Assembly: GCA_021325365.1 (NCBI GenBank)
Contig: JAJPHF010000149.1
Coordinates: forward strand, 1-59,347
Length of the DNA: 59,347 bases
Source of the DNA: Pseudomonadota bacterium
Lineage (GTDB): Bacteria; Chloroflexota; UBA6077; JAJPHF01
Direction of reading: 5' to 3'
In this document: positions 7,313 through 15,958 of the stretch, in pieces
How positions within the stretch are numbered: position 1 is the stretch's first letter
Layout of the letters: the number at the start of each line of letters is the position of its first letter
Notes under the pieces: generated by a model
What the model was told of the DNA's origin: nothing
The model's database searches: none
Seen by the model: only the letters and a program-made list of their open reading frames with translations
Position numbers and translations under genes: made by a program

Positions 7313-8386
7313 CTACTGATACAGGCGCTGGAGGAAGCCGGCGCGGTCCAGGTCCTCGACGAAGTGATTGTCGACGAACTGCTCGGCGCGCAGGTCGGCC
7401 GCCGCCGGGACCTCCTCGGCGAGCCAGTCGATCTCCGTGCGCACCGCGTCGAGCGAGACGTACGGGTAGCGCTCCCAGCCGGGCACCATGGCGACGTAAG
7501 TCCGCTCTAGCAGGGCCGGGTCGTCGTTCTGCGTGTACTTGGCGATAATCTGCTTCGTGCCCTCCTTGTCGCGGTGCAGGAAGGCGAGGCCCTCGGCCAG
7601 CGCCTGCACGGCGCCGCGGGCAAGCGGTTCGTTGGCGGCGATCCACTCGCGGCGCGCGGCCACGCCCGACAGGCCGGGCAGCCCCCAGTCGGTCGTGTCG
7701 ACGAGCTGGCGCAGGCCGGCGTCCTCCGCGCGGAAGGTGCCGGGCGGGCTCAGCAGCCCCGCGCTGACGCCGCCGGAGAGCAGCGCCTGGAGCGAGTTGC
7801 CCATGTCGCCGGTGGCGATCAGCGTCGTATCGCGGTCGACGTCGAGGCCGTAGCGCTCGAAGATCATGGCGGTGGTGCGCTGGACGATGCCGGCGCGGCC
7901 GGTGACCGCCACCTGCTTGCCGCGCAGGTCGGGCACGGAGGCAATGTCCGGCTGGGCGTACAGCCAGAAGCGGAGCTTGTTCGAGTAGGCGCCGATGAAC
8001 TGGATCTGGATGTCGTGGAGGGCCGCGTTCAGCGCCGACGTGGGCGCGAGCGTCGTGATCGGCACCTCGCCGGCGACCAGCGCGCCGATGATCCGCTCCG
8101 CGCCGGGGATCGGCACCAGGTCGGGGTCGAGCCCGTATTTCAGGAAGAAGCCCTCGTCCTTGGCGACCCACAGGGCGGCGAGATTCGCCGTCACGGTGTT
8201 CAGACCGAAGCGCAGCGCGACCGGGGCCGGCGCCTGCGTCGCCGGCCCGCGGCCCGCTGGGGCCGCCTCCGTCGCCGTCGCGGCCCCCGGCGCCACGGAG
8301 CCGAGCGGCGCGCCGGCGTCGCTGGCGGTGCAGCCCGCGAGCGCGCAGATCAGTAGTCCGACCAAGAGCTGACGCCGCCAGGGCAT
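7313..8386 (-). CDS. ABC-type solute-binding lipoprotein, NMT1/THI5/SsuA-like (copy 1)
   Basis: Extracytoplasmic receptor for a small organic or nitrogenous solute. ATG 8386 is preferred: GGAGGTG lies just upstream and it gives a clean lipoprotein signal MPWRRQLLVGLLICALAGC with lipobox LAGC. The mature part begins with a low-complexity Ala/Pro linker, then the NMT1-like fold (LRFGLNTVTANLAALWVAKD; YGLDPDLVPI; DLRGKQVAVTGRAG). It ends with GFLQRLYQ, a C-terminal signature shared in pattern by the paralogues at 22959, 30052 and 39116. No ABC permease or ATPase is nearby. Length 357 aa is normal. Substrate unknown. Confidence 0.85.
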   Translation of the reverse strand: MPWRRQLLVGLLICALAGCTASDAGAPLGSVAPGAATATEAAPAGRGPATQAPAPVALRFGLNTVTANLAALWVAKDEGFFLKYGLDPDLVPIPGAERIIGALVAGEVPITTLAPTSALNAALHDIQIQFIGAYSNKLRFWLYAQPDIASVPDLRGKQVAVTGRAGIVQRTTAMIFERYGLDVDRDTTLIATGDMGNSLQALLSGGVSAGLLSPPGTFRAEDAGLRQLVDTTDWGLPGLSGVAARREWIAANEPLARGAVQALAEGLAFLHRDKEGTKQIIAKYTQNDDPALLERTYVAMVPGWERYPYVSLDAVRTEIDWLAEEVPAAADLRAEQFVDNHFVEDLDRAGFLQRLYQ

Positions 8387-8585
8387 GCCCACCTCCATCC
8401 TGGTTAGCCCGCGGGGTCGCCGCGCGCTCGTGAGCCACGAGCGCGCGGCCGGGCCGCTGTCAGTGGAGGCAGGATACACCATTGCCGCGATCGGTGACGG
8501 GTTGAGCGCGCCTGGCCGAGTGCTTAGGGGTGCGGTGCCCGGTCCCGACCGGCGCGCTGACCCCGGGGCACGGCCAGGCGGCCGC

Positions 8586-8951
8586 CTACGGTCCCTCGGC
8601 GCGCAGCTCGCGCAGGTTGTCCAGCTCGTTGATCAGCCACGGTACGTCGTGCGCGTAGGCCGTCGCGAACCCCTGCCGCAGCTCGAGGTCGGTGGTGGCG
8701 CCGACGGCGCCACCCTCGCGGGCCCGGTTCGCCATGCTATCGAGGTCGTCGGCGCTGATGCTGACGACGCGCCCGCCGCGGAACGCGGCGAGCAGCGGCC
8801 GCACGGCCGCCACCAGGCGCGAGACGTCGTCGTGGTAGTAGCGCGGCCACGGCTCGCCGCCGGCCGTGTCGCCGCCGGGCTCCCAGGCTTCGGCCGCCCG
8901 CGCGCGCTGCACCATCGCCGCCAGCGCGGCCGGTGGGATGTCCTCGTGCAT
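8586..8951 (-). CDS. Conserved hypothetical protein, 121 aa
   Basis: Soluble, acidic, probably helical protein without signal peptide or membrane segment. ATG 8951 is chosen because AAGGAGGGCC lies immediately upstream. Visible features are an Ala-rich helix after MHEDIPPAALAAMVQRA, an aromatic patch (WPRYYHDDV), and a C-terminal half with WLINELDNLREL. Family not recognised. It follows the DUF4397-type secreted protein by 26 bases on the same strand and probably shares its transcript. The longer frame upstream is antisense to that neighbour's coding logic and was not used. Confidence 0.65.
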   Translation of the reverse strand: MHEDIPPAALAAMVQRARAAEAWEPGGDTAGGEPWPRYYHDDVSRLVAAVRPLLAAFRGGRVVSISADDLDSMANRAREGGAVGATTDLELRQGFATAYAHDVPWLINELDNLRELRAEGP

Positions 8952-8977
8952 GAGGCCCTCCTTGGCCAAGCGCGATC

Positions 8978-9661
8978 CTAGAGATCGCTGAGCGAGAGGA
9001 AGCCGAGCGGCGGCGCCCCATCGGTGAGGCCCAGCGCGCCGAACGTGTACACCCCGCCCGGCGCCAGCTCGACCGCCGGAATGTCGAGCACCACCGTATC
9101 CGTGCCCGCCAAACGGGCCTCCAGGTCCACCGTCCCCGCGTTCACCGGGACGTAGGGGCTGGCCTCCCCGAAGGCGATGTTGCCGAATAGCACCGGCCCG
9201 CCCTGGAGCGCCAGATCGACCGGCGGCGTGTTCGGCGAGGCGTGGACGAAGCGCGCGGCGGCGCCTTCCCCGGGCAGCCCCGCCGGCACCTCGGGCAGCA
9301 CCAGGAAGATCGGCGGCACCCCCTCGCCCTGAATCGCGAATAGCGTCTGGCTGCTGCCGGGCGGCACGGTCAGCTCCATGCTCACGAGCGGATCGGGCGG
9401 CACGCCGCCGGGCGGCAGCAGGGCAATGGTGTGCGGCCCGGGCGGCAGCGTGATGTACGGCGGATCGGCGCCGAACGCCAGCGCGGGCACGCGCGATTCG
9501 CCGTCGACGGCCACATCCACGGCGGGCGCCGAGGGCAGCGCGTTGAGGACTCGCACCTGCGTGGGCGGCTGACTGGCGGGCGCCGCCGCCGCGAGCCCCG
9601 GCCACCCGCCGAGCCCGAGAAGCACCATGACCGCGCCGAGCCAAGCCGCGTGACGCCACAT
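8978..9661 (-). CDS. Secreted DUF4397-like protein (two repeats)
   Basis: A signal peptide (MWRHAAWLGAVMVLLGLGGW..., cleavage near AAAA) is followed by two beta-sandwich repeats typical of DUF4397. The first begins RVLNALPSAPAVDVAVDG and the second RFVHASPNTPPVDLALQG. Each continues with an FG-x-PYI/V segment and an acidic or aliphatic strand. DUF4397 proteins are extracytoplasmic and probably cell-surface or adhesin-like; their function is unknown. Length 227 aa fits two domains. It heads a probable two-gene unit with the 121-aa hypothetical. Confidence 0.8.
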   Translation of the reverse strand: MWRHAAWLGAVMVLLGLGGWPGLAAAAPASQPPTQVRVLNALPSAPAVDVAVDGESRVPALAFGADPPYITLPPGPHTIALLPPGGVPPDPLVSMELTVPPGSSQTLFAIQGEGVPPIFLVLPEVPAGLPGEGAAARFVHASPNTPPVDLALQGGPVLFGNIAFGEASPYVPVNAGTVDLEARLAGTDTVVLDIPAVELAPGGVYTFGALGLTDGAPPLGFLSLSDL

Positions 9662-9802
9662 CTAGCCACCTCCACGTGAGAGAACTATGGGCGGATCGCC
9701 CTCATACGCCCGGGCGCAGAGCAAGATGCGTGCGAGGCCGCGGACAGTGCATGTGGAGCGCAGCGGAACAGGCGCGACGGCAGCGCGGGCGGAGGCGCCG
9801 CG

Positions 9803-9985
9803 TCAGGAGTCGAGCGAGCGCAGCAGATCGTCGAGACTGCGGTAGTCGCCGTCGAAGAGCAGGTAGGCCTCGCCCCACTGCGGGGCCGGTGTGGCGAGCG
9901 GCGGAGCGGCCGGCCGCCCAGTCGCCTCGGGCACGGGAGCGGCGTCGGTCCCGTTCGGCGGGGGCACGATATCGCGGGCGTTCAT
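9803..9985 (-). CDS. Small hypothetical protein downstream of coxS-like gene
   Basis: A 60-codon frame starts 10 bases after the stop of the iron-sulfur subunit. It has a Pro/Ala-rich first half (IVPPPNGTDAAPVPEAT) and a short acidic, Leu-rich C-terminus (FDGDYRSLDDLLRSLDS). No clear Shine-Dalgarno precedes its ATG; translation could be coupled to the upstream gene. It may be a small accessory protein of the hydroxylase operon or a chance frame. No family recognised. Confidence 0.4.
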   Translation of the reverse strand: MNARDIVPPPNGTDAAPVPEATGRPAAPPLATPAPQWGEAYLLFDGDYRSLDDLLRSLDS

Positions 9986-9995
9986 AGGCGGCCGT

Positions 9996-10487
9996 TTAGC
10001 TCGCGGCCGAGGGCGCGTCGAGGCGGGCGATGGCCTCGCGGACGGAGTCCACGATCTTCACGTAGCTGCCGCAGCGGCAGAGGTTGCCGGCCAGGTACTC
10101 GCGGATCTCCTCGTCGTCGGCATGGGGATGCTCCGCCAGGAGCGCCTTGGTGGTCAGCAGGATGCCCGGGGTGCAGTAAGAGCACTGGAACCCCGTGCGT
10201 GCCAGGAACGCCTCCTGCACCACGTCGAGCGCCCCGGCTGTGCCCAGCCCCTCGACGGTGAGGATGTCGCGCCCCTCTTGCAGCGCGCCCAGCGTCAGGC
10301 AGCTGCTGATCGGCCGCCCGTTGACGAGCACCGTACAGGCGCCGCACATACCGATGCCGCAGCCCTCGCGCACGCTGAGCAGCCCTAGCTGGTCGCGCAG
10401 CACTTCGAGCAGCGTGTGGTGCGAAGCGACCGTCAGGCGGCGCTCCTCGCCGTTGACGCGCAGGGTGATCTCCAGGCCGTCAGCCAT
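9996..10487 (-). CDS. Molybdenum hydroxylase 2Fe-2S subunit (CoxS/XdhC type), locus 1
   Basis: Small electron-transfer subunit of a xanthine-oxidase-family enzyme. It passes electrons from the molybdopterin subunit to FAD through two [2Fe-2S] clusters. The plant-ferredoxin cluster ligands are in CGIGMCGACTVLVNGRPISSC and the second, alpha-helical cluster is in CSYCTPG plus CRCGSY near the C-terminus. Length 163 aa is standard. It lies downstream of the Mo subunit with only 6 bases between them (stop 10494, start 10487), on the minus strand, third in an FAD-Mo-FeS operon. Confidence 0.93.
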   Translation of the reverse strand: MADGLEITLRVNGEERRLTVASHHTLLEVLRDQLGLLSVREGCGIGMCGACTVLVNGRPISSCLTLGALQEGRDILTVEGLGTAGALDVVQEAFLARTGFQCSYCTPGILLTTKALLAEHPHADDEEIREYLAGNLCRCGSYVKIVDSVREAIARLDAPSAAS

Positions 10488-10562
10488 CAGCTCTCAGCTC
10501 TCAGTTCCTGTGATCTCGCGGCCCGCGCCGCCGGCGGAAGGCTGACGGCTGACCGCTGACAG
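10488..10562. repeat. Heptad-type repeat at the Mo/FeS gene junction
   Basis: CAGCTCTCAGCTCTCAG and GCTGACGGCTGACCGCTGAC form short tandem heptads with imperfect dyad symmetry around a GC-rich centre. The segment spans the junction of the Mo and FeS genes and encodes the last 20 or so codons of the Mo subunit, whose tail (SAVSRQPSAGGAGREITG) looks unlike the family. A matching GCTGACGGCTGACCGCTGA block lies upstream of purN. Confidence 0.65.
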
Positions 10563-12824
10563 CGCGTCCAGCACGCGCTCGGGCATGAGCGGGATACTGG
10601 GCAGGCGCACGCCGATCGCGTCGCGCACGGCGTTGCCGATCGCCGGCGGCACGGCCGGCAGCCCCGTCTCGCCCAGGCCGTGGACCTCGGGGTCGGGCTC
10701 CGGGTTCTCGGCCAGCGTCGTCGTGAAGGCCGCCGGGAAGTCCTGCAGCGACGGGATCATGTAGTCGGAGAGGTTCGGGTTCGTCACCTGGCCGTCGTCG
10801 AACAGCATCTCCTCGAACAGCGCCTGCGACAGCCCGAAGGTCGCGCAGCCCTCGTTCTGCAGCTCGGCGTTCGGCCGGTCGATCACCCGCCCCGCGTGCG
10901 TGGCGAGGTGCAGCCGCCGCAGCGTCACCTTCCCCGTCTCGCGGTCCACCTCGACGACGGCCCCCGCCGCGGCCTGGTGCCAGTGGTGCGACGCCTTGCC
11001 CTGGCCCGTGTCGGGATCGACCCAGATCTTGGTGGCGAACGAGCCCGAGCCGATCAGGCTGTCCACGCCCGCGCCGCGCAACAGCGCCGCCATCTCCAGC
11101 CCCTCGGGCGGCCCGTTCGGGGCGTACACTCGCCCGCCCCGCACCTCGACGGCCTCCGCCGGCGCCTCGTAGAGCCGCGCGGCTAGCTCGCGCAGCTGCC
11201 GGCGCAGGTCGTCGGCCGCCACGCGCGCCGCCAGCGCGTTGAAAAAGCTGGAGCGGCTCGAGCTGGTGCCCTGGTCGGGCGGCGTCAGGCTCGTGTCGGT
11301 GTAGGGCACCTGCACGGCCGACTCCGGCACGTCGAGCGCCCGCGCCCCCTCGCGCGCCAGCACGGCGCGCGCCCCCTGGCCGATGTCCACCGTGCTGCTC
11401 AGCACGCTGATCGTGCCGTCGGCGTCCAGGCGGATGTCGAGCTGCGTCGTCGCGGGATTGCTGCCCATGTGCTTGATGATGACCGACAGGCCGCGCCCGA
11501 CCAGCTTGTCCGGCCCGGACGGCGCGGGCAGGGGCTCGTCGTAGCCGATGGCGCGCGCCGCGTCTTCCAGCAGCTCCGTGAAGTGGACATCCTCCAGCTC
11601 CTCGCCAGTGGCGAAGTGATCGCCGTCGTGCAGCAGGTTCTTCCTGCGGAACTCCAGCGGGTCCATTCCCAGGCGGCGGGCCAGCTCGTCGGTATGGCAC
11701 TCGTAGGCCCACGCCACCTGTGAGACGGCCAGGCCGCGGAACGGCACGGCGTTCGGCCGGTTCGTGTAGACGGCGTAGGCGTCCACCTTCACGTGCGGGA
11801 TGCGGTACGGCCCCGTCGAGCCGATGGCGCCCGAGCGCGCGATGGTGCCGCTGCGGTCGGCGTAGGCGCCGCCGTTGTAGTGGATCTCCACCTCGCGCGC
11901 CACGATCGTGCCGTCGCGCTTCAGCCCGGTCTTGATGCGCACGCGCGCCTCGTGCTTCGTCGTCGTGACGAACTCCTCGGCCCGGGCCAGCGTCAGCTTC
12001 ACCGGGCGGCCGGTCTTCCAGGCGAGCACGGCGGTCAGCGGCTCCATGCGGCAGTAGGTCTTCGAGCCGTAGCCGCCGCCCAGCGTGTAGACCAGCACCC
12101 GTACCTGCTCCGGCGGCACCTTGAACACCTCGGCGAGCTGCTGACGCACGAAGTAGGGCATCTGCGTGGACGACCAGACCGTCAGGTGGTCGCCTTCCCA
12201 GTGGGCCACCGTGACGTGTGGCTCCAGCGCGCAGTGGTGCAGCGCGGGGCTGCTGAACACGTCCTCGTAGATCAGGTCTGCATCGGCGAAGCCCTGCTCG
12301 ACGTCGCCGTGGCGCACCCGCATGTGGTTCATGAGGTTCGTGCCGTCCACGGGACGGATGATCGGGTTGGGCGGCGCCTGGTAGGCGCTGATGCGGTCGT
12401 GGACGAGCGGCGCGTCGGGCTTGAGCGCCTCGACCGGGTCGAAGACGGCGGGCAGCTCCTCGTACTCGACCGCGACCAGCTCGACGGCCCGCGCCGCCGT
12501 GTCGGGGTCGTCGGCCACCACCGCGGCCACGACGTCGCCCACGTGGCGCGCCTTGTCGATCGCCACGATCGGCTGGTCCTTGATCGCCGCGCCGTAGTAG
12601 GGGAACAGCCGCTCGTCGGCCAGGTCGTCGCGCGTCAGCACACACACGACGCCGGGCAGCGCTTCCGCCTGGGAGGCGTCGATCGAGAGGATGCGCGCGT
12701 GCGCGTGGGGGCTGCGCACGCAGCGCGCGTAAGCCATGCCCGGCAGGGCAACGTTCAGCGCGTAGGGGATCTGCCCGGTGACTTTCTGCTCCGCGTCGCG
12801 CTGCCGGACCCCAATCGCTGCCAT
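10494..12824 (-). CDS. Molybdopterin-binding catalytic subunit of xanthine-oxidase-family hydroxylase, locus 1
   Basis: Large subunit that would hydroxylate an aromatic heterocycle, aldehyde or similar substrate at the Mo-pterin centre. ATG 12824 is chosen (GAGGAGCC upstream; MAAIGVRQRDAEQKVTG begins the conserved domain). Family features: ARCVRSPHAHARI near the start, STQMPYFVRQQLAEVF substrate-channel segment, GGGYGSKTYCR, VPFRGLAVSQV active loop and the catalytic Glu of GLGETG at about residue 719. The loop is not the CO dehydrogenase signature (AYxCSFR), so CO oxidation is unlikely. Its C-terminal 20 residues come from the repeat at 10488-10562. Second gene of an FAD-Mo-FeS operon. Confidence 0.92.
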   Translation of the reverse strand: MAAIGVRQRDAEQKVTGQIPYALNVALPGMAYARCVRSPHAHARILSIDASQAEALPGVVCVLTRDDLADERLFPYYGAAIKDQPIVAIDKARHVGDVVAAVVADDPDTAARAVELVAVEYEELPAVFDPVEALKPDAPLVHDRISAYQAPPNPIIRPVDGTNLMNHMRVRHGDVEQGFADADLIYEDVFSSPALHHCALEPHVTVAHWEGDHLTVWSSTQMPYFVRQQLAEVFKVPPEQVRVLVYTLGGGYGSKTYCRMEPLTAVLAWKTGRPVKLTLARAEEFVTTTKHEARVRIKTGLKRDGTIVAREVEIHYNGGAYADRSGTIARSGAIGSTGPYRIPHVKVDAYAVYTNRPNAVPFRGLAVSQVAWAYECHTDELARRLGMDPLEFRRKNLLHDGDHFATGEELEDVHFTELLEDAARAIGYDEPLPAPSGPDKLVGRGLSVIIKHMGSNPATTQLDIRLDADGTISVLSSTVDIGQGARAVLAREGARALDVPESAVQVPYTDTSLTPPDQGTSSSRSSFFNALAARVAADDLRRQLRELAARLYEAPAEAVEVRGGRVYAPNGPPEGLEMAALLRGAGVDSLIGSGSFATKIWVDPDTGQGKASHHWHQAAAGAVVEVDRETGKVTLRRLHLATHAGRVIDRPNAELQNEGCATFGLSQALFEEMLFDDGQVTNPNLSDYMIPSLQDFPAAFTTTLAENPEPDPEVHGLGETGLPAVPPAIGNAVRDAIGVRLPSIPLMPERVLDALSAVSRQPSAGGAGREITGTES

Positions 12825-12904
12825 GGCTGGCTCCTCGCCGGGCGCCGTGCGGCGCCGCGGCGGGCGCGATTCGTCGCGCCCCAAAGTGACGTCGAAATCG
12901 GTCG

Positions 12905-13903
12905 CTAGACCTTCCAGGCGCCAGATTCGTCGGCGAGAGCGCGGCGCAGCGCCCGCCGCACGAACACGGCGATCATCCGCTGGCGGTAGGCCGCCGAGCC
13001 GCGGGCGTCGCTGACCGGCTCCACCGCCGCGGCGTAGCGCTGGCCGATCTCGGCGAAGAGCGCGTCGGAGGGCGTCTGGCCGCGCGCCGCGCGCTCGACC
13101 TCGGGCAGCCGCAGCGGCTGTCCGGCCACCGCGCCTACCGCCACCCGCACGTCCGCCAGCCGCCCGGCGGCGTCGAGCTGCACGAGCGCCGTGGCGCCCA
13201 CGCAGGGCCGGTCCTCCGACGAGCGGGTGACGTACTTCAGATAGGCGCCGCGCGCCCCCGCCGGCGGCAGGGGCACGAGCACCTCGGCCACGATCTCGTC
13301 CGGCCCCAGGCTGTTCTCGTAGAAGTCCTGAATCAGGTCCGCCACCGCTAGCTCGCGCGTGCCGCTGGCGCCCACCACCCGCACGCGCGCGCCGAGCGCC
13401 ACCAGGACGCCGGGCGGGTCGGACGCGTAGTCCGCCTCACAGAGGTTGCCGCCGATCGTCGCGGCGTTGCGCACGCGGACGTTGCCCACGAGCGCGCAGG
13501 CGCCGGCCAGTACCGGCAGCCGCTCGCGCACCAGCGGTGACTCGGCCACCGCGCGCAGCGTCGCCAGCGCGCCCAGCCGCAGCACCTCCCCGCCTTCCCA
13601 CCCCGCCTGGGGCGACCCGGCCTCGTCGTCCCTCTCCCCCTGCCCTTCAGGGTGCGGCGCAGAATACTGCGAGGGCCGCTGGGCCGGGGGGGTAGCTTTC
13701 TCCACCGCGATCCGGTCGAGCCCGGGCACGGTGTCCAGGCGCACGAGGGCCGGCGGGTCCACCAGCCCCTGGTGGATCATCAGGACGAGCGCCGTCCCGC
13801 CGGCGATGACGCGGGCCTCGCCGTCATAGCGGCCGAGCGCCTGGCAGGCCTCGTCGAGCGAGCGGGGCGCGTGCAGGGCAAAATCCGGCACGAACAGCCT
13901 CAC
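12905..13903 (-). CDS. FAD-binding subunit of molybdenum hydroxylase (CoxM type), locus 1, with in-frame insertion
   Basis: Middle subunit; takes electrons from the FeS subunit onto FAD. Starts at GTG 13903. FAD-binding motifs: ARVIAGGTALVLMIHQG (residues 30-46) and NAATIGGNLCEADYASDPP. Between residues about 71 and 105, at a turn before the conserved RLGALATLRAV strand, there is a 35-residue Pro/Gly/Glu/Gln stretch (TPPAQRPSQYSAPHPEGQGE and on). It is encoded by a repeat-like sequence and is absent from the equivalent subunit at 17799. The frame remains open through it. At 332 aa it is longer than the 294-aa paralogue by about the insertion length. First gene of the locus 1 operon. Confidence 0.9.
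   Translation of the reverse strand: MRLFVPDFALHAPRSLDEACQALGRYDGEARVIAGGTALVLMIHQGLVDPPALVRLDTVPGLDRIAVEKATPPAQRPSQYSAPHPEGQGERDDEAGSPQAGWEGGEVLRLGALATLRAVAESPLVRERLPVLAGACALVGNVRVRNAATIGGNLCEADYASDPPGVLVALGARVRVVGASGTRELAVADLIQDFYENSLGPDEIVAEVLVPLPPAGARGAYLKYVTRSSEDRPCVGATALVQLDAAGRLADVRVAVGAVAGQPLRLPEVERAARGQTPSDALFAEIGQRYAAAVEPVSDARGSAAYRQRMIAVFVRRALRRALADESGAWKV
13589..13693. repeat. Repeat-derived insertion inside FAD subunit gene
   Basis: C-rich segment with CCCGCCTGGGGC and CTCTCCCCCTGCCC blocks. A 34-base stretch (13648-13681) matches 25229-25262 at about 29 positions; the shared core is GGAATACTGCGAG or AGAATACTGCGAG. The gap without paralogous protein sequence coincides with these bounds. 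Confidence 0.65.
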
Positions 13904-14020
13904 GAGCGGTGAGATCGGTGACAGTCCACTTTACCAGATCGCCGCGCCCCGCGGCGGACGGCCGGTCCCCACGCCGCGCCGCGTCTCCGCCGGACGGCTG
14001 CCACGGGCGGTGGAGAGAGG

Positions 14021-14029
14021 TGCTACACT
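14021..14029 (+). promoter_or_regulatory. Extended -10 promoter (TGcTACACT)
   Basis: TG, one base, then TACACT, 67 bases upstream of the lipoprotein start at 14096. No good -35 is present at 17 bases. Divergent from the locus 1 hydroxylase operon. Confidence 0.45.
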
Positions 14030-14095
14030 ACGGCCTACCGCGGTTGGCGGCGGCCCGGGAGATCGACCGGCGGGACGGCGCCGGAGGGAGGTGCG

Positions 14096-15271
14096 ATGAT
14101 GCGGCTTTGGTCGGCGCTCGCTCTGACTGCGTCCTTGTCCCTCACCGTGCTCGCGAGCGCTTGCGCGGCGCGCGCGCCCGCGGCGAGCGGCCCGGCGCAG
14201 GCGGCGGCCCCACCCCCGGCCGCCCCGGTCGCCGCTCCCACGGCGCCGGCGGCCAGCAGCGCGGCGGCGCCGGCAGCGCGCGATCCTGCCGCCCGTACGC
14301 TGCCGCCGGCGCCAGACCGCCCGGTCGCCAAGGTGACGATCGGCGTGCTCGACACGACCTCTGACGTGATCTTCTACCTGGCCGAGGAGAAAGGCTACTT
14401 CGAGCACATGCGCCTGGAGCCAGTGTTCGAGCGCTTCGACTCCGGCGGGCGGATGACGGCGTCGCTGGCGACTGACCAGATCGACATCGGCGGCGGTTCG
14501 CCGAGTGTCGGGCTCTACAACGCGCTCGCGCGCGGTGTCGAGGTCAAGATGGTGGCCGACCGCGCGTCCAGCGGCCCCGGCCACAATACCTGGCAGATGT
14601 TCCTCCGCAAGGACCTGGCGGAGAGCGGCGCCATCCGCGACTACGCCGACCTACGGGGGCGCCGCGTGGCGGTCGCGGCCAAGGGCACGAGCGCCGACGT
14701 GATGCTCGGCCGCGCGTTGGAGCGCGGCGGGCTGACCCTCGCCGACGTGGACCTGGTCGAGATGCCTTATCCCGACATGGCCGCCGGAATGGCGACCGGG
14801 GCGATCGACGTGGGCATCGCGCCCGAGCCGTACGTGTCCATCGCCGAGGAGCGCGCGGGGGCCGTGAAGTGGCACGGCTCGCAGGAGCTGGTGCCCAATC
14901 AAGTCGCCTCGACCATCATGTACACCGGCCAGTTCGCCGAGCAGCATCCCGACCTGGCCCGCGATTTCATGGTCGTCTACCTCCTCGGCGCGCGCGACTA
15001 CAACGACGCCTTCGTGAAGGGCATTCCGAGCGCGCTGGCCGAAGCGCGCGACACCATCCTGCGACGCACCAGCCTGCGCGACAGGGCGCTGCTGGAGCGC
15101 ATCGAGCCGGGCTTCATCAACCCCAACGGCACCTTCGACCGGGCGGCGCTCGCGGCCGACTACGAGTGGTTCCGGCAGAACGAGGACTTGACCGAGACGG
15201 TGGATCTCGACCGGGTGGTGGACGAGAGCTTCGCGCGCTACGCCGTGTCGGTGCTCGGGCTGTACCAGTGA
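14096..15271 (+). CDS. ABC-type solute-binding lipoprotein, NMT1/THI5-like (copy 2)
   Basis: Signal sequence MMRLWSALALTASLSLTVLA ends in lipobox ASAC (Cys at residue 23), followed by about 50 Ala/Pro-rich linker residues and a periplasmic-binding fold. Typical positions: VTIGVLDTTSDVIFYLAEEK, then RLEPVFERFDSGG, and LRGRRVAVAAKGTSADVML. It ends FARYAVSVLGLYQ. GGAGGGAGGTG lies just upstream of two tandem ATGs (14096, 14099). The gene is transcribed divergently from the first hydroxylase operon, which suggests it may feed that pathway. No permease or ATPase nearby. This copy is the most divergent of the five in the window; ligand unknown. Confidence 0.85.
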   Translation: MMRLWSALALTASLSLTVLASACAARAPAASGPAQAAAPPPAAPVAAPTAPAASSAAAPAARDPAARTLPPAPDRPVAKVTIGVLDTTSDVIFYLAEEKGYFEHMRLEPVFERFDSGGRMTASLATDQIDIGGGSPSVGLYNALARGVEVKMVADRASSGPGHNTWQMFLRKDLAESGAIRDYADLRGRRVAVAAKGTSADVMLGRALERGGLTLADVDLVEMPYPDMAAGMATGAIDVGIAPEPYVSIAEERAGAVKWHGSQELVPNQVASTIMYTGQFAEQHPDLARDFMVVYLLGARDYNDAFVKGIPSALAEARDTILRRTSLRDRALLERIEPGFINPNGTFDRAALAADYEWFRQNEDLTETVDLDRVVDESFARYAVSVLGLYQ

Positions 15272-15288
15272 TCGTGCCCGGCGCGGCG

Positions 15289-15660
15289 TCAGGAGGTGCC
15301 GAGGTTCGGCTCGCCCAGCGAGCCGCCAAGGAAGCTCAAGAACAAGCCGACCACAATCGCGATCGGCGGGATCTCGATCTCGTAGATCGAGGCGAAAATG
15401 ATGAGGATGGCCATCGCCCCGATCCCCATGGCTAGCCCCGCGACGCCGCCCGACAGCGGGCGCGGCCAGCTTGCCACCGCCAGCCACGGGCCGAAAAGGA
15501 AGGCGAAGGCGCCCAGCACGAAGCTGAGCCAACCCATCTTCGTCTGCTGGGCAGCCATACCCATCAGCGCCAGGGCCAGAAACAGGCCGGCCGTTCCGAA
15601 GATGCCCATGAACCAGTTGACCCAGACTTGATCGGTTCGGCTCGCATTCATCGTATTCAC
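15289..15660 (-). CDS. Small integral membrane protein, four predicted helices
   Basis: Four hydrophobic segments follow one another closely: VNWFMGIFGTAGLFLALALM, WLSFVLGAFAFLFGPWLAVA, GVAGLAMGIGAMAILIIFAS and IAIVVGLFLSFLGG. Termini are short and polar. GTG 15660 is preferred over ATG 15651 because GGGGAGGAGAG lies 6-9 bases before it, while the ATG would be too far away. The gene converges on the lipoprotein gene with 17 bases between the stops. No family recognised; possibly a DUF-type inner-membrane protein. Confidence 0.65.
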   Translation of the reverse strand: MNTMNASRTDQVWVNWFMGIFGTAGLFLALALMGMAAQQTKMGWLSFVLGAFAFLFGPWLAVASWPRPLSGGVAGLAMGIGAMAILIIFASIYEIEIPPIAIVVGLFLSFLGGSLGEPNLGTS

Positions 15661-15958
15661 GCTCTCTCTCCTCCCCTGCCCGCGGCGGCCCCCCGGGCGA
15701 GAGCGGGCACGCCCACCACCCATCCAGAGATACCACGTCGAGGCGTTTCTGGGAAGTGGCCGGGCACCCTGCGGTTGACGCGGGCAAGCGCCGCTCGTAG
15801 ACTGCCCCGAAACAGCGCGAGCGCGGCGCAGCCCCGCCGCAGGGCGCCGCCAACTGGAGCGAGCCGTGGGCAGGTGAGGTGCCCACCAGCTGAATCGAAT
15901 GCAGGCTCGCGTGGAGCGCGGCGCCTCGTGCGCACTCGACGCGGAGAACGCGGGCCGC

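Noticed and set aside
9996..13903. Aerobic CO dehydrogenase operon
   Set aside because: The Mo subunit lacks the AYxCSFR Cu-binding loop of form I; gene order alone is not enough.
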